NCBI RefSeq assembly: GCF_014648255.1
Contig: NZ_BMQT01000006.1
Coordinates: forward strand, 124,001 to 188,000
From: Nocardioides albus
Lineage (GTDB): Bacteria; Actinomycetota; Actinomycetes; Propionibacteriales; Nocardioidaceae
Length of the DNA stretch: 64,000 nt
Direction: 5' to 3'
Shown: positions 1 through 8,507 of the stretch, in pieces
Position numbering within the stretch: position 1 is the stretch's first letter
How the letters are laid out: every line of letters begins with the position of its first letter
Translations under genes and position numbers: made by a program
The notes under the pieces: model-generated
The model's input: the letters and a program-made list of their open reading frames with translations, nothing else
The model's database searches: none
What the model was told of the DNA's origin: nothing

Positions 1-247
1 GCGCGCTCAGCCAGGCGTCGACAGCGGCGATCGCGTCGTAGGTCCACCACGGGACGTCCAGCTTCGCCATCGCCAGGGAGTCGTAGACCTTGGTCAGCGA
101 GTGGGTCCAGTGACGCCAGCGCTGCTCGACCGGCGGGGCGGTCTCCTTCGCGAGCCCGGTCTTCGTCAGTCCGCGACCGACCGCCTTGAGAGAGGCGGCG
201 TAGGACTGCTTGGCCAAGGAAAGCGGCGAACGGCCTGAGGTGGACAT
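1..247 (-). CDS. Hypothetical protein, N-terminal part only (possibly a class I SAM methyltransferase)
   Basis: The gene runs off the left edge; only the first 82 residues are present. The start is the ATG at 247, preceded on the minus strand by GGAG five bases upstream. The visible protein begins with a basic Ser/Lys-rich stretch and has a tryptophan-rich segment near residues 66-82 (PWWTYDAIAAVDAWL). That segment reminds me of the region before the SAM-binding fold in actinobacterial class I methyltransferases of glycan clusters. This is only a resemblance, since no SAM motif lies in the visible part. It is downstream of and co-oriented with coaD, separated by about 74 bp. Confidence 0.55.
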   Translation of the reverse strand, partial: MSTSGRSPLSLAKQSYAASLKAVGRGLTKTGLAKETAPPVEQRWRHWTHSLTKVYDSLAMAKLDVPWWTYDAIAAVDAWLSA

Positions 248-321
248 TGATCTCCAGAGAAAGAACGGCGGGCAGCCCTGGGAAGAACTGTCCTATGAAC
301 GATACCGGCGAACGGTGCCCG

Positions 322-813
322 TTACTCGGAACGTTCTGCCAAACGCTTGGTGAGTCGTGCGAGAACATCCGGCGGCAGGAAAGCCGACACATCCCCACCG
401 AAATGGGCCATCTCCTTGATCAGGCTGGAGGAGACGGCCGCCCAGCGCGGGTCGTTGAGCAGGAAGACGGTCTCGACCCCGGTCATGTGCGCGTTCATCT
501 GCGCCATCGGCGCTTCGTACTCCAGGTCGGGCGCGCCACGCAGCCCCTTCACGATCGCCTGGGCCTCGATCTCCACGCAGAAGTCGGTGACCAGCCCGGT
601 GAATCCCTGGACCCGCACGTTGCCCAGCGGAGCGACGATCTCGGTGATCATCTCCATCCGCTCCTCGGCCGTGAACAGTCGCTTCGACTTCGACGGGTTG
701 ACCCCGACGGCGACGACTACCTCGTCGAACATCGCCGAGGCGCGGGTGAAGATGTCGAGGTGGCCGAAGGTGGGCGGGTCGAACGACCCAGGGCACACCG
801 CGCGACGCGTCAT
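322..813 (-). CDS. coaD: Pantetheine-phosphate adenylyltransferase
   Basis: CoaD transfers AMP from ATP to 4'-phosphopantetheine to give dephospho-CoA, the penultimate step of coenzyme A synthesis in the cytosol. The 163 residues are full length for the family. Visible signatures are the nucleotidyltransferase T-x-G-H motif at residues 15-18 (TFGH), the KGLRG...EYE block around 89-100, and the C-terminal SSSLIKE motif at 128-134. It lies downstream of rsmD on the same strand, separated by 48 bp that carry a short TCGAG-type palindrome. The rsmD-coaD pairing is widespread in bacteria and supports the assignment. Confidence 0.97.
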   Translation of the reverse strand: MTRRAVCPGSFDPPTFGHLDIFTRASAMFDEVVVAVGVNPSKSKRLFTAEERMEMITEIVAPLGNVRVQGFTGLVTDFCVEIEAQAIVKGLRGAPDLEYEAPMAQMNAHMTGVETVFLLNDPRWAAVSSSLIKEMAHFGGDVSAFLPPDVLARLTKRLAERSE

Positions 814-840
814 TCTGCTTCTCTCCTCAGATCGGTCTCG

Positions 841-861
841 GGTGGTCGAGCTTGTCGAGAC
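841..861. repeat. Dispersed TCGAG-type palindrome, copy 1
   Basis: The sequence GGTGGTCGAGCTTGTCGAGA lies in the 48-bp gap between rsmD and coaD. An almost identical string recurs at 57051-57072, and a longer variant occurs at 31352-31430. Recurrence in unrelated gaps suggests a short REP-like dispersed repeat. No function is visible. Confidence 0.6.
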
Positions 862-1425
862 TCATTCCGGCGCATGGCCGTACCAGAGCGAGGTCTCGCC
901 GTACTTCTTCGACTTCTGGTCGGTGAATCCGTCGGGCCAGACCGGCTCGGGGCTGCGCGCGGACCGCTCGACGACGACCAGCGCCCCCGGGACCAACCAG
1001 CCGTGCTTGACCAGCAGCGCCATGTCCTCGGCGACCGCATCGTCCGAGAGCGGGTAGGGCGGATCGAGAAAAACCATGTCGTACGGAGCGGTCGGCGGTG
1101 TCACCAGGGTGCTCGCCACCGTGGCCGCGACCACGTCGGCCCGAGGGAAGCCGAGCTCCTTCGCGTTGGAACGGATCACCCCGGCCGTACGCCGATCCGA
1201 CTCGACCAAGGTGACGACCCCGGCGCCGCGAGACCACGCCTCCAGCCCGACCGCGCCGGTGCCGGCGTAGAGGTCGAGGAAGCGCAGGCCCGCCAGGGAG
1301 CCGTAGCTGGACTCGATCGCCGAGAAGAGTGCCTCGCGGACCCGGTCGGTGGTGGGACGGGTCCGCACCCCTCTGGGAGCGAGCAGGCGTCGCCCTCCCG
1401 CGGCGCCTCCGATGATCCGGGTCAT
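862..1425 (-). CDS. rsmD: 16S rRNA (guanine(966)-N2)-methyltransferase
   Basis: RsmD methylates N2 of G966 in helix 31 of 16S rRNA, using SAM, on the 30S particle. The 187-residue length fits the family. The N-terminus carries the typical MTRIIGGAAGGRRL opening and the RPTTDRVREALFSAI block (residues 23-37). The SAM-binding motif DLYAGTGAVG is at 51-60 and the catalytic DPPY motif at 121-124. It starts nine bases after the recG stop on the same strand and is followed by coaD, so recG-rsmD-coaD probably form one transcript. Confidence 0.96.
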   Translation of the reverse strand: MTRIIGGAAGGRRLLAPRGVRTRPTTDRVREALFSAIESSYGSLAGLRFLDLYAGTGAVGLEAWSRGAGVVTLVESDRRTAGVIRSNAKELGFPRADVVAATVASTLVTPPTAPYDMVFLDPPYPLSDDAVAEDMALLVKHGWLVPGALVVVERSARSPEPVWPDGFTDQKSKKYGETSLWYGHAPE

Positions 1426-1434
1426 TGGGACACC

Positions 1435-3696
1435 TTAGGACTTTTCCAAGTAGTCGGCGGAAGCGGACTCCTCGATCTCGGTGACCCGCTCGGCCAGGAG
1501 CGGTGCGGTCGCGAGGTCCGGGTCCTTCTCCAGGAGGGAATCGGCCGCCTCGCGAGCCTGCAGGATCGTCTCCTCGTCGCGGAGCACACGCAGGCTCTCC
1601 AGGCTCGATCGCCGACCCGACTGGGACGCGCCGAGCACGTCCCCCTCGCGGCGCTGGTCGAGGTCGACCCGGGAGAGCGCGAACCCGTCGGTGGTCTCGG
1701 CGACCGCGTCCAGGCGGGTCCTGGCCGGGGTGCCTGCCTCGGCGTGGGAGACCAGCAGGCACAGCCCGTGCAGGCCACCACGGCCGACGCGACCGCGCAG
1801 CTGGTGGAGCTGGGAGACGCCGAAGCGGTCGGCGTCGAGGATGACCATGGTGGTGGCGTTGGGAACGTCGACGCCGACCTCGATCACGGTGGTCGCGACG
1901 AGCACGTCGACGTCGCCCGCGGCGAAGGCGCTCATGGTGCGCTCCTTCTCCTCGGCGGGGAGCTTGCCGTGCAGCTTGGCGACCCGGAGACCGTTGAGCG
2001 GACCGCTGGTCAGCTCCTCGGCGATCTCGTCCACGGCGGAGAGCTGAGCCTTGACGGCGGCGACCTCGTTGCCGTCGGCGTCGAAGTCACGCTGGTCGCT
2101 CTCCCCCTGCTCGGACTCGTCGCCGCTGATCCGGGGCGCGACGACGTAGACCTGGTGGCCCTTCTCGACCTCCTCCTTGACGCGTTCCCACACCCGGGTG
2201 ATCCACGTGGGGTGGTCCACGAGGGAGACCAGGTTGGTCTGGATCTCGGCGCGTCCTGCCGGGAGCTCGGTCAGCGTGGAGACCTCCAGGTCACCGAAGA
2301 CGGTCATCGCGACCGTGCGCGGGATCGGCGTCGCGGTCATCACCAGCAGGTGCGGCGGGGTGCCGGCCTTGTCGGTCAGGGCGGCGCGCTGCTCGACGCC
2401 GAAGCGGTGCTGCTCATCGACGACGACCAGACCGAGATCGTCGAACATCACCTGGTCCTGCAGCAGGGCGTGGGTGCCGATCACGATCCCGGCCTCGCCG
2501 GTGGCGATCCGGCTCAGCGGCCCCTTGCGCTGCGTCTTGGTCATCGAGCCGGTGAGCAGCTCGACGTGGGTCTGCTCCTGGTCACCGGCGAAGAGACCGC
2601 CGGCCAGACCGCTGGCGGCCAGGTCGCCGAGCATGGTCGTGATCGAGCGGTAGTGCTGCTGGGCGAGCACCTCGGTCGGCGCCAGCAGCGCCGCCTGGCC
2701 GCCGGAGTCGACGACGCGGAGCATCGCCCGCAGCGCGACCAGCGTCTTGCCGGAGCCGACCTCACCCTGCAGGAGGCGGTTCATCGGATGGGGCTGGGCC
2801 AGCGCCTGCTCGAGCTCCTCGCCGATCTCCTGCTGCCCCGTGGTGAGGGTGAACGGGAGCCGCTCGTCGAAGGCCTCGAGCAGCTGGTGGACGCCGCCTT
2901 CGCGGGCGGTGGTGCCGAGCGCCTGGAGCGCTCGCCTCCTCCGGCCGAGAACCAGCTGCAGGCCGAGCGCCTCCTCGAACCGGAACCGGTGCTGTGCGCG
3001 CTGGACGTCTTTCCACTCGTGGGGCGCATGGATCAGGTCCAGGGCGTCGCGCAGCCCCGGCACGGCGTACGTCTCCCGGAGCGGCTCCGGGAGCACGTCG
3101 GTGACCTCCTCGACGACCTGCCGGGCGAACCGGACCGCCCGCATCACGTCCCAGTGCTGGAGCCCCGCGGTGAGCGGGTAGATCGGGAAGAGCTCGGTCA
3201 GCTCCTCGACCGCCATCTGGTTGTCGGCCGCCTCGGCGGCGTTCTCGGCGTCGTCGTCGCCGAAGACGACCATCTGCGGGTTGGCCAGCTGCCACTCGCC
3301 GCGGAACGATCCCGCCTTGCCGACGAAGACGCCGCGGACACCCGGTGCGAGCACGCCGCGGCGCCACTCGGCGATCCGCTGGGACTTGGAGAAGAAGGTG
3401 AGCTGCAGGTCGGCGGTCCCGGCCTTGAGCTGGGTCTCGACCCGGTAGGCGGGCCGGCCGGTGCGGCGGTCGGTGTGCTGGCGTACGACGCTGCGGACCA
3501 CCTCGCCGAGCACGGTGAGCATCTCGCCCTCGTGCAGCTGTGGCGTCTGGCTGAGGTCGGCGGTGCGCAGGTAGCGGCGCGGGAAGTGGTGGAGCAGGTC
3601 GCCCACGGTGCGCAGCCCGAGGCCCTTGGTGAACTTCGCGGCGTGCTTGCTGGTGCCCAGCACCGCCTCGATCGGCGACTCGAGGGTGATCGCCAC
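1435..3696 (-). CDS. recG: ATP-dependent DNA helicase RecG
   Basis: RecG is the superfamily 2 helicase that remodels stalled replication forks and migrates branched DNA. The 753 residues match a full-length protein: wedge domain with an OB fold (about residues 50-145), then two helicase domains. Walker A GEVGSGKT is at 311-318, the DEQH box at 427-430, and TATPIPRT and the QLRGRVGRGG motif VI follow. The start is GTG at 3696, chosen because GAGGAG lies six bases upstream; no better start exists. It begins 11 bp after the DAK-domain gene, and the two genes are neighbours in many Gram-positive genomes. Confidence 0.97.
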   Translation of the reverse strand: MAITLESPIEAVLGTSKHAAKFTKGLGLRTVGDLLHHFPRRYLRTADLSQTPQLHEGEMLTVLGEVVRSVVRQHTDRRTGRPAYRVETQLKAGTADLQLTFFSKSQRIAEWRRGVLAPGVRGVFVGKAGSFRGEWQLANPQMVVFGDDDAENAAEAADNQMAVEELTELFPIYPLTAGLQHWDVMRAVRFARQVVEEVTDVLPEPLRETYAVPGLRDALDLIHAPHEWKDVQRAQHRFRFEEALGLQLVLGRRRRALQALGTTAREGGVHQLLEAFDERLPFTLTTGQQEIGEELEQALAQPHPMNRLLQGEVGSGKTLVALRAMLRVVDSGGQAALLAPTEVLAQQHYRSITTMLGDLAASGLAGGLFAGDQEQTHVELLTGSMTKTQRKGPLSRIATGEAGIVIGTHALLQDQVMFDDLGLVVVDEQHRFGVEQRAALTDKAGTPPHLLVMTATPIPRTVAMTVFGDLEVSTLTELPAGRAEIQTNLVSLVDHPTWITRVWERVKEEVEKGHQVYVVAPRISGDESEQGESDQRDFDADGNEVAAVKAQLSAVDEIAEELTSGPLNGLRVAKLHGKLPAEEKERTMSAFAAGDVDVLVATTVIEVGVDVPNATTMVILDADRFGVSQLHQLRGRVGRGGLHGLCLLVSHAEAGTPARTRLDAVAETTDGFALSRVDLDQRREGDVLGASQSGRRSSLESLRVLRDEETILQAREAADSLLEKDPDLATAPLLAERVTEIEESASADYLEKS

Positions 3697-3707
3697 CGTC
3701 TTCTCCT

Positions 3708-5345
3708 CTACTCCACCGACATCAGGAGGGGATAGCGCTCCTGGCCTCCGTCGTACACCATCACATCAACGGCCGGATGGTTGGCAGCCAGCCACGCCGC
3801 GACGGCCTCGGCGAGCTCGCCCGTGGGGTCCTCCAGCCCGGAGACCAGCGTGACCAGCTCGCCACCGCCCCCGATGAGCCGGGCGAGAACGTAGGTCGCG
3901 CACGTCTCGAGGTCTTGGCCAACCTTGACGAAGTCTCCGTCGAGCACCCCGAGCGCGTCACCCGGCATACACGGCCCTGCCATGGTAATCGCTCGGGTGT
4001 TCGAGATGGTGACCGCGCCATGCCGCGCGTGTCGCGCGGTGGCGGTCATCTCCAGCACGTCCTTGTCGAACTTCCGACCGGGCTCATGGACCGCGATCGC
4101 CGCCAGCCCCTGCACCTGGCTGCGGGTCGGGATCACCGCGACGTCGATGTCGAGGTCGTCCTCGGCGGTGCGGGCAGCGGCCTCCCCCGACTGTCGAGTC
4201 GGCACGTCGTTGGGCAGCACGATCACCTCGGCGGCCCCCGAGGCGGTGATCGCCTCGAGGAGCTCGGAGGTCGTCGGGCGCCGGCGCGGGCCGCCCTCGA
4301 TCACGATCGCCCCGGCCCCGCGGAAGAGCTCGGCAAGACCAGGTCCGGCCGCGAACGCGATCACCGCACGACCGCTGCGGGTGGCATGCGGATGCGTCTG
4401 TCCGGCGATCTGCTCGGCGAAGTGGGTGACATGGATCCGATGCGGTCGTCCGGCGTCGATCCCGGCCTCGATCGCGGCGCCGACGTCGTCGACATGGACG
4501 TGGACGTTCCAGATGCCCTCACCACCGACGACGACCAGCGAGTCGCCCAGCGGCTGGAGCCGCTTGCGGAGGTCGGGGATCGCCGCGTCCTCGGCGTCGA
4601 GCAGGTACATCACCTCGTACGCCGGGCCGCCCGGCTCCAACGCATGCCCGTCGGCTGCACCCAGGACCGTCGGGATCGGGATGTGCGGGGTGCTCGGCAT
4701 CGGCACCTGCGGGCTGGGGCGACGCCCGGTCAGGGCGGTCTCGAAAGCGTCGAGGAGGACACAGATCCCCCGGCCACCCGCATCGACCACTCCGGCAGCC
4801 GCGAGCGTGGGCAGCTGGTCCGGCGTACGGGCCAGGGCTTCGCGGGCCGCGCCGGCGGCGACCGACATCACGTCGCGAGTGCGGGCGGTGTCATCGCTGT
4901 CGACACACGCCACAGCGGCATCCGCCGCCGCGCTGAGCACGCTGAGCATCGTGCCTTCCTGGGGCTCTCCCACCGCGGCGTACGCGGCGTTGCCCGCCTT
5001 GCGCAGCGCGTCGGCGAAGACCGTGGCGGTGCGCTCCTCCTCGGTGGCCAGCACCAGGCGGCGCAGCAGGGCGCCGATCATCTCGGCCAGGATCACGCCC
5101 GAGTTGCCGCGGGCGCCAAGCAGAGCGCCGCGGGAGAAGGCGCGCAGTCCGTCTCGCCAGTCGGGGCCGGTGAACTCCCGCAGCCGGTCACGGGCCGCGG
5201 CGATGGTCAGGTAGAGGTTGGTGCCGGTGTCGCTGTCGGGCACCGGGAAGACGTTGAGCGCGTCGATCTCCTCGCGGTGCGACGCGAGCGCGTCGGTCGC
5301 CAGGTCGCCGAACCGGCGGAACAGATCGAGCTTGATCTCGGCCAC
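3708..5345 (-). CDS. DAK2 domain protein (FakA/YloV-like, fatty acid kinase family)
   Basis: In Firmicutes FakA is the ATP-binding subunit of fatty acid kinase, phosphorylating fatty acids presented by FakB. The actinobacterial orthologue is less studied, so the exact substrate here is inference. The 545-residue protein opens with a DAK2 kinase domain: the metal/nucleotide-binding stretch DALNVFPVPDSDTGTN spans about 28-43, with acidic D37 and D39, and ARGNSGVI follows. A middle linker and a C-terminal YloV/DegV-like half complete the usual architecture. I place the start at GTG 5345, which has GGGAGG three bases before it; an in-frame ATG six codons upstream (5363) lacks this. It heads a co-directional run with recG, rsmD and coaD. 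Confidence 0.85.
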   Translation of the reverse strand: MAEIKLDLFRRFGDLATDALASHREEIDALNVFPVPDSDTGTNLYLTIAAARDRLREFTGPDWRDGLRAFSRGALLGARGNSGVILAEMIGALLRRLVLATEEERTATVFADALRKAGNAAYAAVGEPQEGTMLSVLSAAADAAVACVDSDDTARTRDVMSVAAGAAREALARTPDQLPTLAAAGVVDAGGRGICVLLDAFETALTGRRPSPQVPMPSTPHIPIPTVLGAADGHALEPGGPAYEVMYLLDAEDAAIPDLRKRLQPLGDSLVVVGGEGIWNVHVHVDDVGAAIEAGIDAGRPHRIHVTHFAEQIAGQTHPHATRSGRAVIAFAAGPGLAELFRGAGAIVIEGGPRRRPTTSELLEAITASGAAEVIVLPNDVPTRQSGEAAARTAEDDLDIDVAVIPTRSQVQGLAAIAVHEPGRKFDKDVLEMTATARHARHGAVTISNTRAITMAGPCMPGDALGVLDGDFVKVGQDLETCATYVLARLIGGGGELVTLVSGLEDPTGELAEAVAAWLAANHPAVDVMVYDGGQERYPLLMSVE

Positions 5346-5563
5346 ACTGCCCTCCCAACTCATCAGACATTGTGATGCCGGACACACTGCCCGGCACCGC
5401 GGCCCCAAGGTTAGGCGGTGCCCGGGCATGGGGTAAACGACGGGTGAACAAATCCGAGGCTGCAGGAACGACACGAGCGAGTAACAAGATCCACCGTGTT
5501 GCGCCCCCATCGGCGGCCATCCGTCCCTACTGTGGAGACCTCCCTACGCCGAAGGACTCCCGG

Positions 5564-6592
5564 ATGTCGATCCCGACCCCGACCCCGCGCGCGAGACGCG
5601 TCAACGAAATCTTCGACTTCTCGGCCGGGCGCGGCCTGGAGATCGGGCCGCTGCACCAGCCGCTCGTCCCCCGAGACGCCGCGAAGGTCTCCTATCTGGA
5701 CCTCTACGACCGCGACCGGCTCTACGCGTCGTATGCCGAGCACTCCCAGGTGAACCACGACACCATCCCCGAGATCGACTATCCGATGTGGGACGGCACC
5801 AGGATGCGTACGCTCGATGAGGCCGCCAAGGAAGGCGCCCCGTTCGACTGGGCGCTGGCCAGCCATGTAGTCGAGCACGTGCCCGACCTGATCGGCTGGC
5901 TGGGGCAGGTCGAGGCCGTCACCGCTCCCGACGGCGCGCTCGTCCTGGTGGTCCCCGACCGGCGCTACACCTTCGACGCGCACCGCCCGCCCACGACGAT
6001 CGGGCAGATCCTGCAGGCGTACGAGGCCGGCGACACGACGCCGTCGGTCCGTGCGGTCTACGACCACCACCGCTGCGCGGTCAACGGCGATGCCAAGCGT
6101 CTCCACCGCCACGGTCCCAGCGAGGCCGAGACCTGCGTCCACGACCTCGGCTACACCCGGACTCAGCTCGAGCGGGCGCGCCGAGGCGAGTACGTCGACT
6201 GTCATGTGTGGACCTACACCGACCGCTCCTTTCCCGAGATCATCGCCGAGCTGCGCCGGCTCGGACTGACCGGCTGGTCGGTCGAGAACCTTTTGCCCGT
6301 GCCCGATGACGACATCGAGTTCTACGTCGTCCTGCGCCGCGGCCTCTCCCCCGAGCTTCCCGAGGCTCCCGCCATCCCGGACTGGGTCGAGCACGGCCTC
6401 GAGCTGCGCGAGGAGGTCGCCCGGCTCCGCGAGGTCGTCGCGGACCAGCGACGGCGCCTCGGGTCGCAGCGCAAGCAGCTCGCCGCCCAGCGCGACGAGA
6501 TCGACGCGCTTCGGGGGTCGAAGCGGTGGAAGCTGGCCACCGCGCTGGCCGCGCCGCTGGACAAGTGGCGCGATCGCGGCTCGGACGAGTGA
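5564..6592 (+). CDS. Class I SAM-dependent methyltransferase with C-terminal coiled coil
   Basis: The 342-residue protein starts at ATG 5564, with GAAGGA seven bases upstream; a longer in-frame reading has no ribosome site. A Rossmann-type methyltransferase domain fills the first 230 residues: LEIGPLHQP (motif I, about 25-33), SYLDLYDRD (motif II) and ASHVVEHVPDLIGWLGQV (motif IV). The last 70 residues are strongly helical and charged (LREEVARLREVVADQRRRLGSQRKQLAAQRDEIDALRG), predicting a coiled coil, and end in a basic tail. Such proteins often occur with glycosyltransferases and modify surface glycans. The acceptor cannot be told from sequence, and the neighbours (DAK protein, rpmB) give no clue. 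Confidence 0.75.
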   Translation: MSIPTPTPRARRVNEIFDFSAGRGLEIGPLHQPLVPRDAAKVSYLDLYDRDRLYASYAEHSQVNHDTIPEIDYPMWDGTRMRTLDEAAKEGAPFDWALASHVVEHVPDLIGWLGQVEAVTAPDGALVLVVPDRRYTFDAHRPPTTIGQILQAYEAGDTTPSVRAVYDHHRCAVNGDAKRLHRHGPSEAETCVHDLGYTRTQLERARRGEYVDCHVWTYTDRSFPEIIAELRRLGLTGWSVENLLPVPDDDIEFYVVLRRGLSPELPEAPAIPDWVEHGLELREEVARLREVVADQRRRLGSQRKQLAAQRDEIDALRGSKRWKLATALAAPLDKWRDRGSDE

Positions 6593-6717
6593 CGATTTCG
6601 TCGGTCACAGCCCGACGGGCTACGCTTGTTCGGTTGTCTCGGCTGGGCAGCCGTTCATCGCGCTCGCCGGCAACGTCTAACTGACCTCGATCATCTATTC
6701 AACCTCAGGAGTTCACG

Positions 6718-6903
6718 GTGGCTGCCGTCTGCGACATCTGCGACAAGAAGCCGGGCTTCGGCAACAACCGGCCGTGGTCCAAGAAGGCGACCAAGCGCCG
6801 CTTCGACCCCAACATCCAGCGCGTCCGCGCCGTCATCGGCGGCACTCCGAAGCGTATGAATGTGTGCACGACCTGCATCAAGGCCGGCAAGGTCGCTCGC
6901 TGA
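6718..6903 (+). CDS. rpmB: 50S ribosomal protein bL28, zinc-binding (C+) form
   Basis: bL28 is a 61-residue basic protein of the large ribosomal subunit. The sequence keeps the CDIC pair (residues 5-8) and a second CTTC pair near the C-terminus. It is therefore the four-cysteine zinc-ribbon (C+) form, not the cysteine-free paralogue that zinc-starved actinobacteria can swap in. The start is GTG 6718, with AGGAG six bases upstream. A hairpin at 6919-6948 follows the stop. Linkage to recG and thiL is the usual actinobacterial arrangement. Confidence 0.96.
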   Translation: MAAVCDICDKKPGFGNNRPWSKKATKRRFDPNIQRVRAVIGGTPKRMNVCTTCIKAGKVAR

Positions 6904-6918
6904 GCTGATTCTTCGTCG

Positions 6919-6948
6919 AAGGCCGCTACCCCTGGGGGTGGCGGCCTT
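6919..6948 (+). terminator. Hairpin terminator after rpmB
   Basis: Fourteen-base arms beginning AAGGCCGC and ending GCGGCCTT pair with one mismatch around a tiny loop, starting 16 bp after the rpmB stop and followed by TTTG. This is a strong GC-rich stem of the type that ends actinobacterial transcripts. Confidence 0.75.
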
Positions 6949-6972
6949 TGTCGTCGTCGGGTCGTGGCGTCG

Positions 6973-7058
6973 GTTCGTCTAGGTATGCAGAGAAACCGTC
7001 ACTTTCCACGCGGAGTTCCGCACGGGAAGTGACGGTTCGTCTGCATACCTAGACGAAC
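6973..7058. repeat. Long near-perfect inverted repeat between rpmB and thiL
   Basis: Two 42-base arms (6974-7015 and 7016-7057) are reverse complements at 36 of 42 positions; the outer 18 bases match exactly (TTCGTCTAGGTATGCAGA). There is essentially no loop, so RNA from either strand could fold into one long hairpin. It sits between the convergent genes rpmB and thiL, beyond the rpmB terminator. It could serve as terminator for thiL, but it is much longer than a terminator needs to be. Confidence 0.8.
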
Positions 7059-7071
7059 GGTCGCGCGGTTC

Positions 7072-8028
7072 TCAGAAGTGCGTCCACCCCGCCGGCCCGT
7101 CATAGACCTCGCCGTCGACCGTGACCGCCTCGCCACCGGGCTCGCCGACAGTCCCGATCACCGTCCACCCCTCCGGCAACTCGACGTCCGGGGGAAATGC
7201 GGCGAGCAGCGAGTGGTCCTCTCCCCCGCCCAGCACGAACGCGAGCGGGTCGGCACCGGTCGCCGAGGCGACCGCGTTGAGCTCGTCGGGGATGGTGAGC
7301 GCCGCGGTGTGCACGTCGATGGAGACCTCCGAGGCCTCGGCGATGTGCCTGGCCTCGGCAAGGAGCCCGTCGGAGACGTCGATCAGCGCCGAGGCTCCTG
7401 CCGCGGCGGCCGCGGGGCCGGCGGCGTACGGCGGCTGCGGGCGCCGGTAGGCGTCGACGAGCACCCGCGGCGACCGGAACCCTCGCTTGAGGATCGCCAG
7501 GCCCGCCGCGGCCCACCCCTGACGGCCGCACAGCGCGAGTACGTCGCCGGGCTCGGCACCCGAACGGAGCACCGGCGCCTGGGCGACCGCCCCGATGGCG
7601 GTCACGGAGATGACGATCTGATCGGCGCCGGTGACGTCGCCCCCGACGACCGAGGCTCCGACCAGCGCACACTCCGCGGCGAACCCCTCAGCGAAGTCGA
7701 CCGCCCACTCGGCCGGAAGATCCGAGGGAAGGGCGAGCCCGAGCGTCATGCAGTGCGCGACGCCTCCCATCGCGGCGATGTCGGCGAGATTCTGACCGGC
7801 TGCCCGATGGCCGATGTGGGACGCCTCCGCCCAATCCCGTCGGAAGTGTCGGCCCTCGACGAGCAGATCGGTCGAGACCACCACGTGCCCCTGCTTGACC
7901 CTCAGCAGCGCAGCGTCGTCTCCGGGGCCGACCAGCACCTGCTCTCCCTGAGCGAAGTGCTTGGTCATCTCGGTGATCAGCCCGAACTCGCCGACGTCGG
8001 CGAGTGTCGTGTCCCTCGGAAAAGCCAT
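7072..8028 (-). CDS. thiL: Thiamine-monophosphate kinase
   Basis: ThiL phosphorylates thiamine monophosphate to the active cofactor thiamine diphosphate, using ATP. From ATG 8028 the protein has 318 residues, normal for the family. It shows the N-terminal GEFGLI segment, the metal- and nucleotide-binding LVGPGDDAALLRV motif, the VSTDLLVEGRHFRRDW block, and the NLADIAAMGG and GGDVTGAD motifs of the PurM/ThiL fold. An upstream in-frame ATG at 8112 would add 28 unconserved residues. AGGAGG lies about 13 bases before 8028, rather far but usable. It is divergent from the Lrp-domain gene. Confidence 0.94.
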   Translation of the reverse strand: MAFPRDTTLADVGEFGLITEMTKHFAQGEQVLVGPGDDAALLRVKQGHVVVSTDLLVEGRHFRRDWAEASHIGHRAAGQNLADIAAMGGVAHCMTLGLALPSDLPAEWAVDFAEGFAAECALVGASVVGGDVTGADQIVISVTAIGAVAQAPVLRSGAEPGDVLALCGRQGWAAAGLAILKRGFRSPRVLVDAYRRPQPPYAAGPAAAAAGASALIDVSDGLLAEARHIAEASEVSIDVHTAALTIPDELNAVASATGADPLAFVLGGGEDHSLLAAFPPDVELPEGWTVIGTVGEPGGEAVTVDGEVYDGPAGWTHF

Positions 8029-8218
8029 GACTACATCCAACCCTCCTCTTCGCGCTCGGAGATACCGGGACACGCATCTGGCCGTCTCCGCACTTTCGCG
8101 CGATCGCGCCATCGTTACGTCTTATCCCCAGGGTCGGTGTAGGTCGAGCGATAGATAACGCGATAGGTTACTGGTCGGACAATGTGCCAAGGGAGGCACT
8201 GAGAACAGGAGCTGCACC

Positions 8219-8455
8219 ATGGTCGTACAGGCGTACATCCTCATCCAGACGGACGTCGGCAAGGCCGCGGAGGTCGCCACCGAGATCGGCAAGATCCAGG
8301 GCGTGACCCTGGCCGAGGACGTCACCGGGCCGTACGACGTGATCGTCCGCGCCGAGGCCCGCAACGTCGATGAGCTCGGGAAGCTGGTCGTGGCCCGCGT
8401 GCAGAACCTCGAGGGCATCACCCGCACCCTGACCTGCCCGGTCGTCCACATCTGA
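8219..8455 (+). CDS. Stand-alone Lrp/AsnC ligand-binding (RAM) domain protein
   Basis: This 78-residue protein is a single alpha/beta RAM domain of the Lrp/AsnC family without the DNA-binding helix-turn-helix. The pattern VQAYILIQTDVGKAAEVATEIGKIQGV...TGPYDVIVRAEA is typical. Such domains form dimers and higher oligomers, bind amino acids, and may modulate full-length Lrp proteins; the role here is inferred. The start ATG 8219 has AGGAG seven bases upstream. It sits between thiL and a Ddl-like gene, an order I recall from Streptomyces. Confidence 0.88.
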   Translation: MVVQAYILIQTDVGKAAEVATEIGKIQGVTLAEDVTGPYDVIVRAEARNVDELGKLVVARVQNLEGITRTLTCPVVHI

Positions 8456-8507
8456 GATCGGATCGACGGCTCCGCGCAGCCGTCCGTGACAACACTGTGT
8501 TAGAACC

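Noticed and set aside
247..3735. Very long open frame opposite coaD, rsmD and recG
   Set aside because: The product is rich in Arg/Gly/Asp with no domain, and three well-recognised genes occupy the other strand. High GC creates such shadows throughout the window (also 9722-12616, 38652-40973, 42055-44640, 44728-46653).
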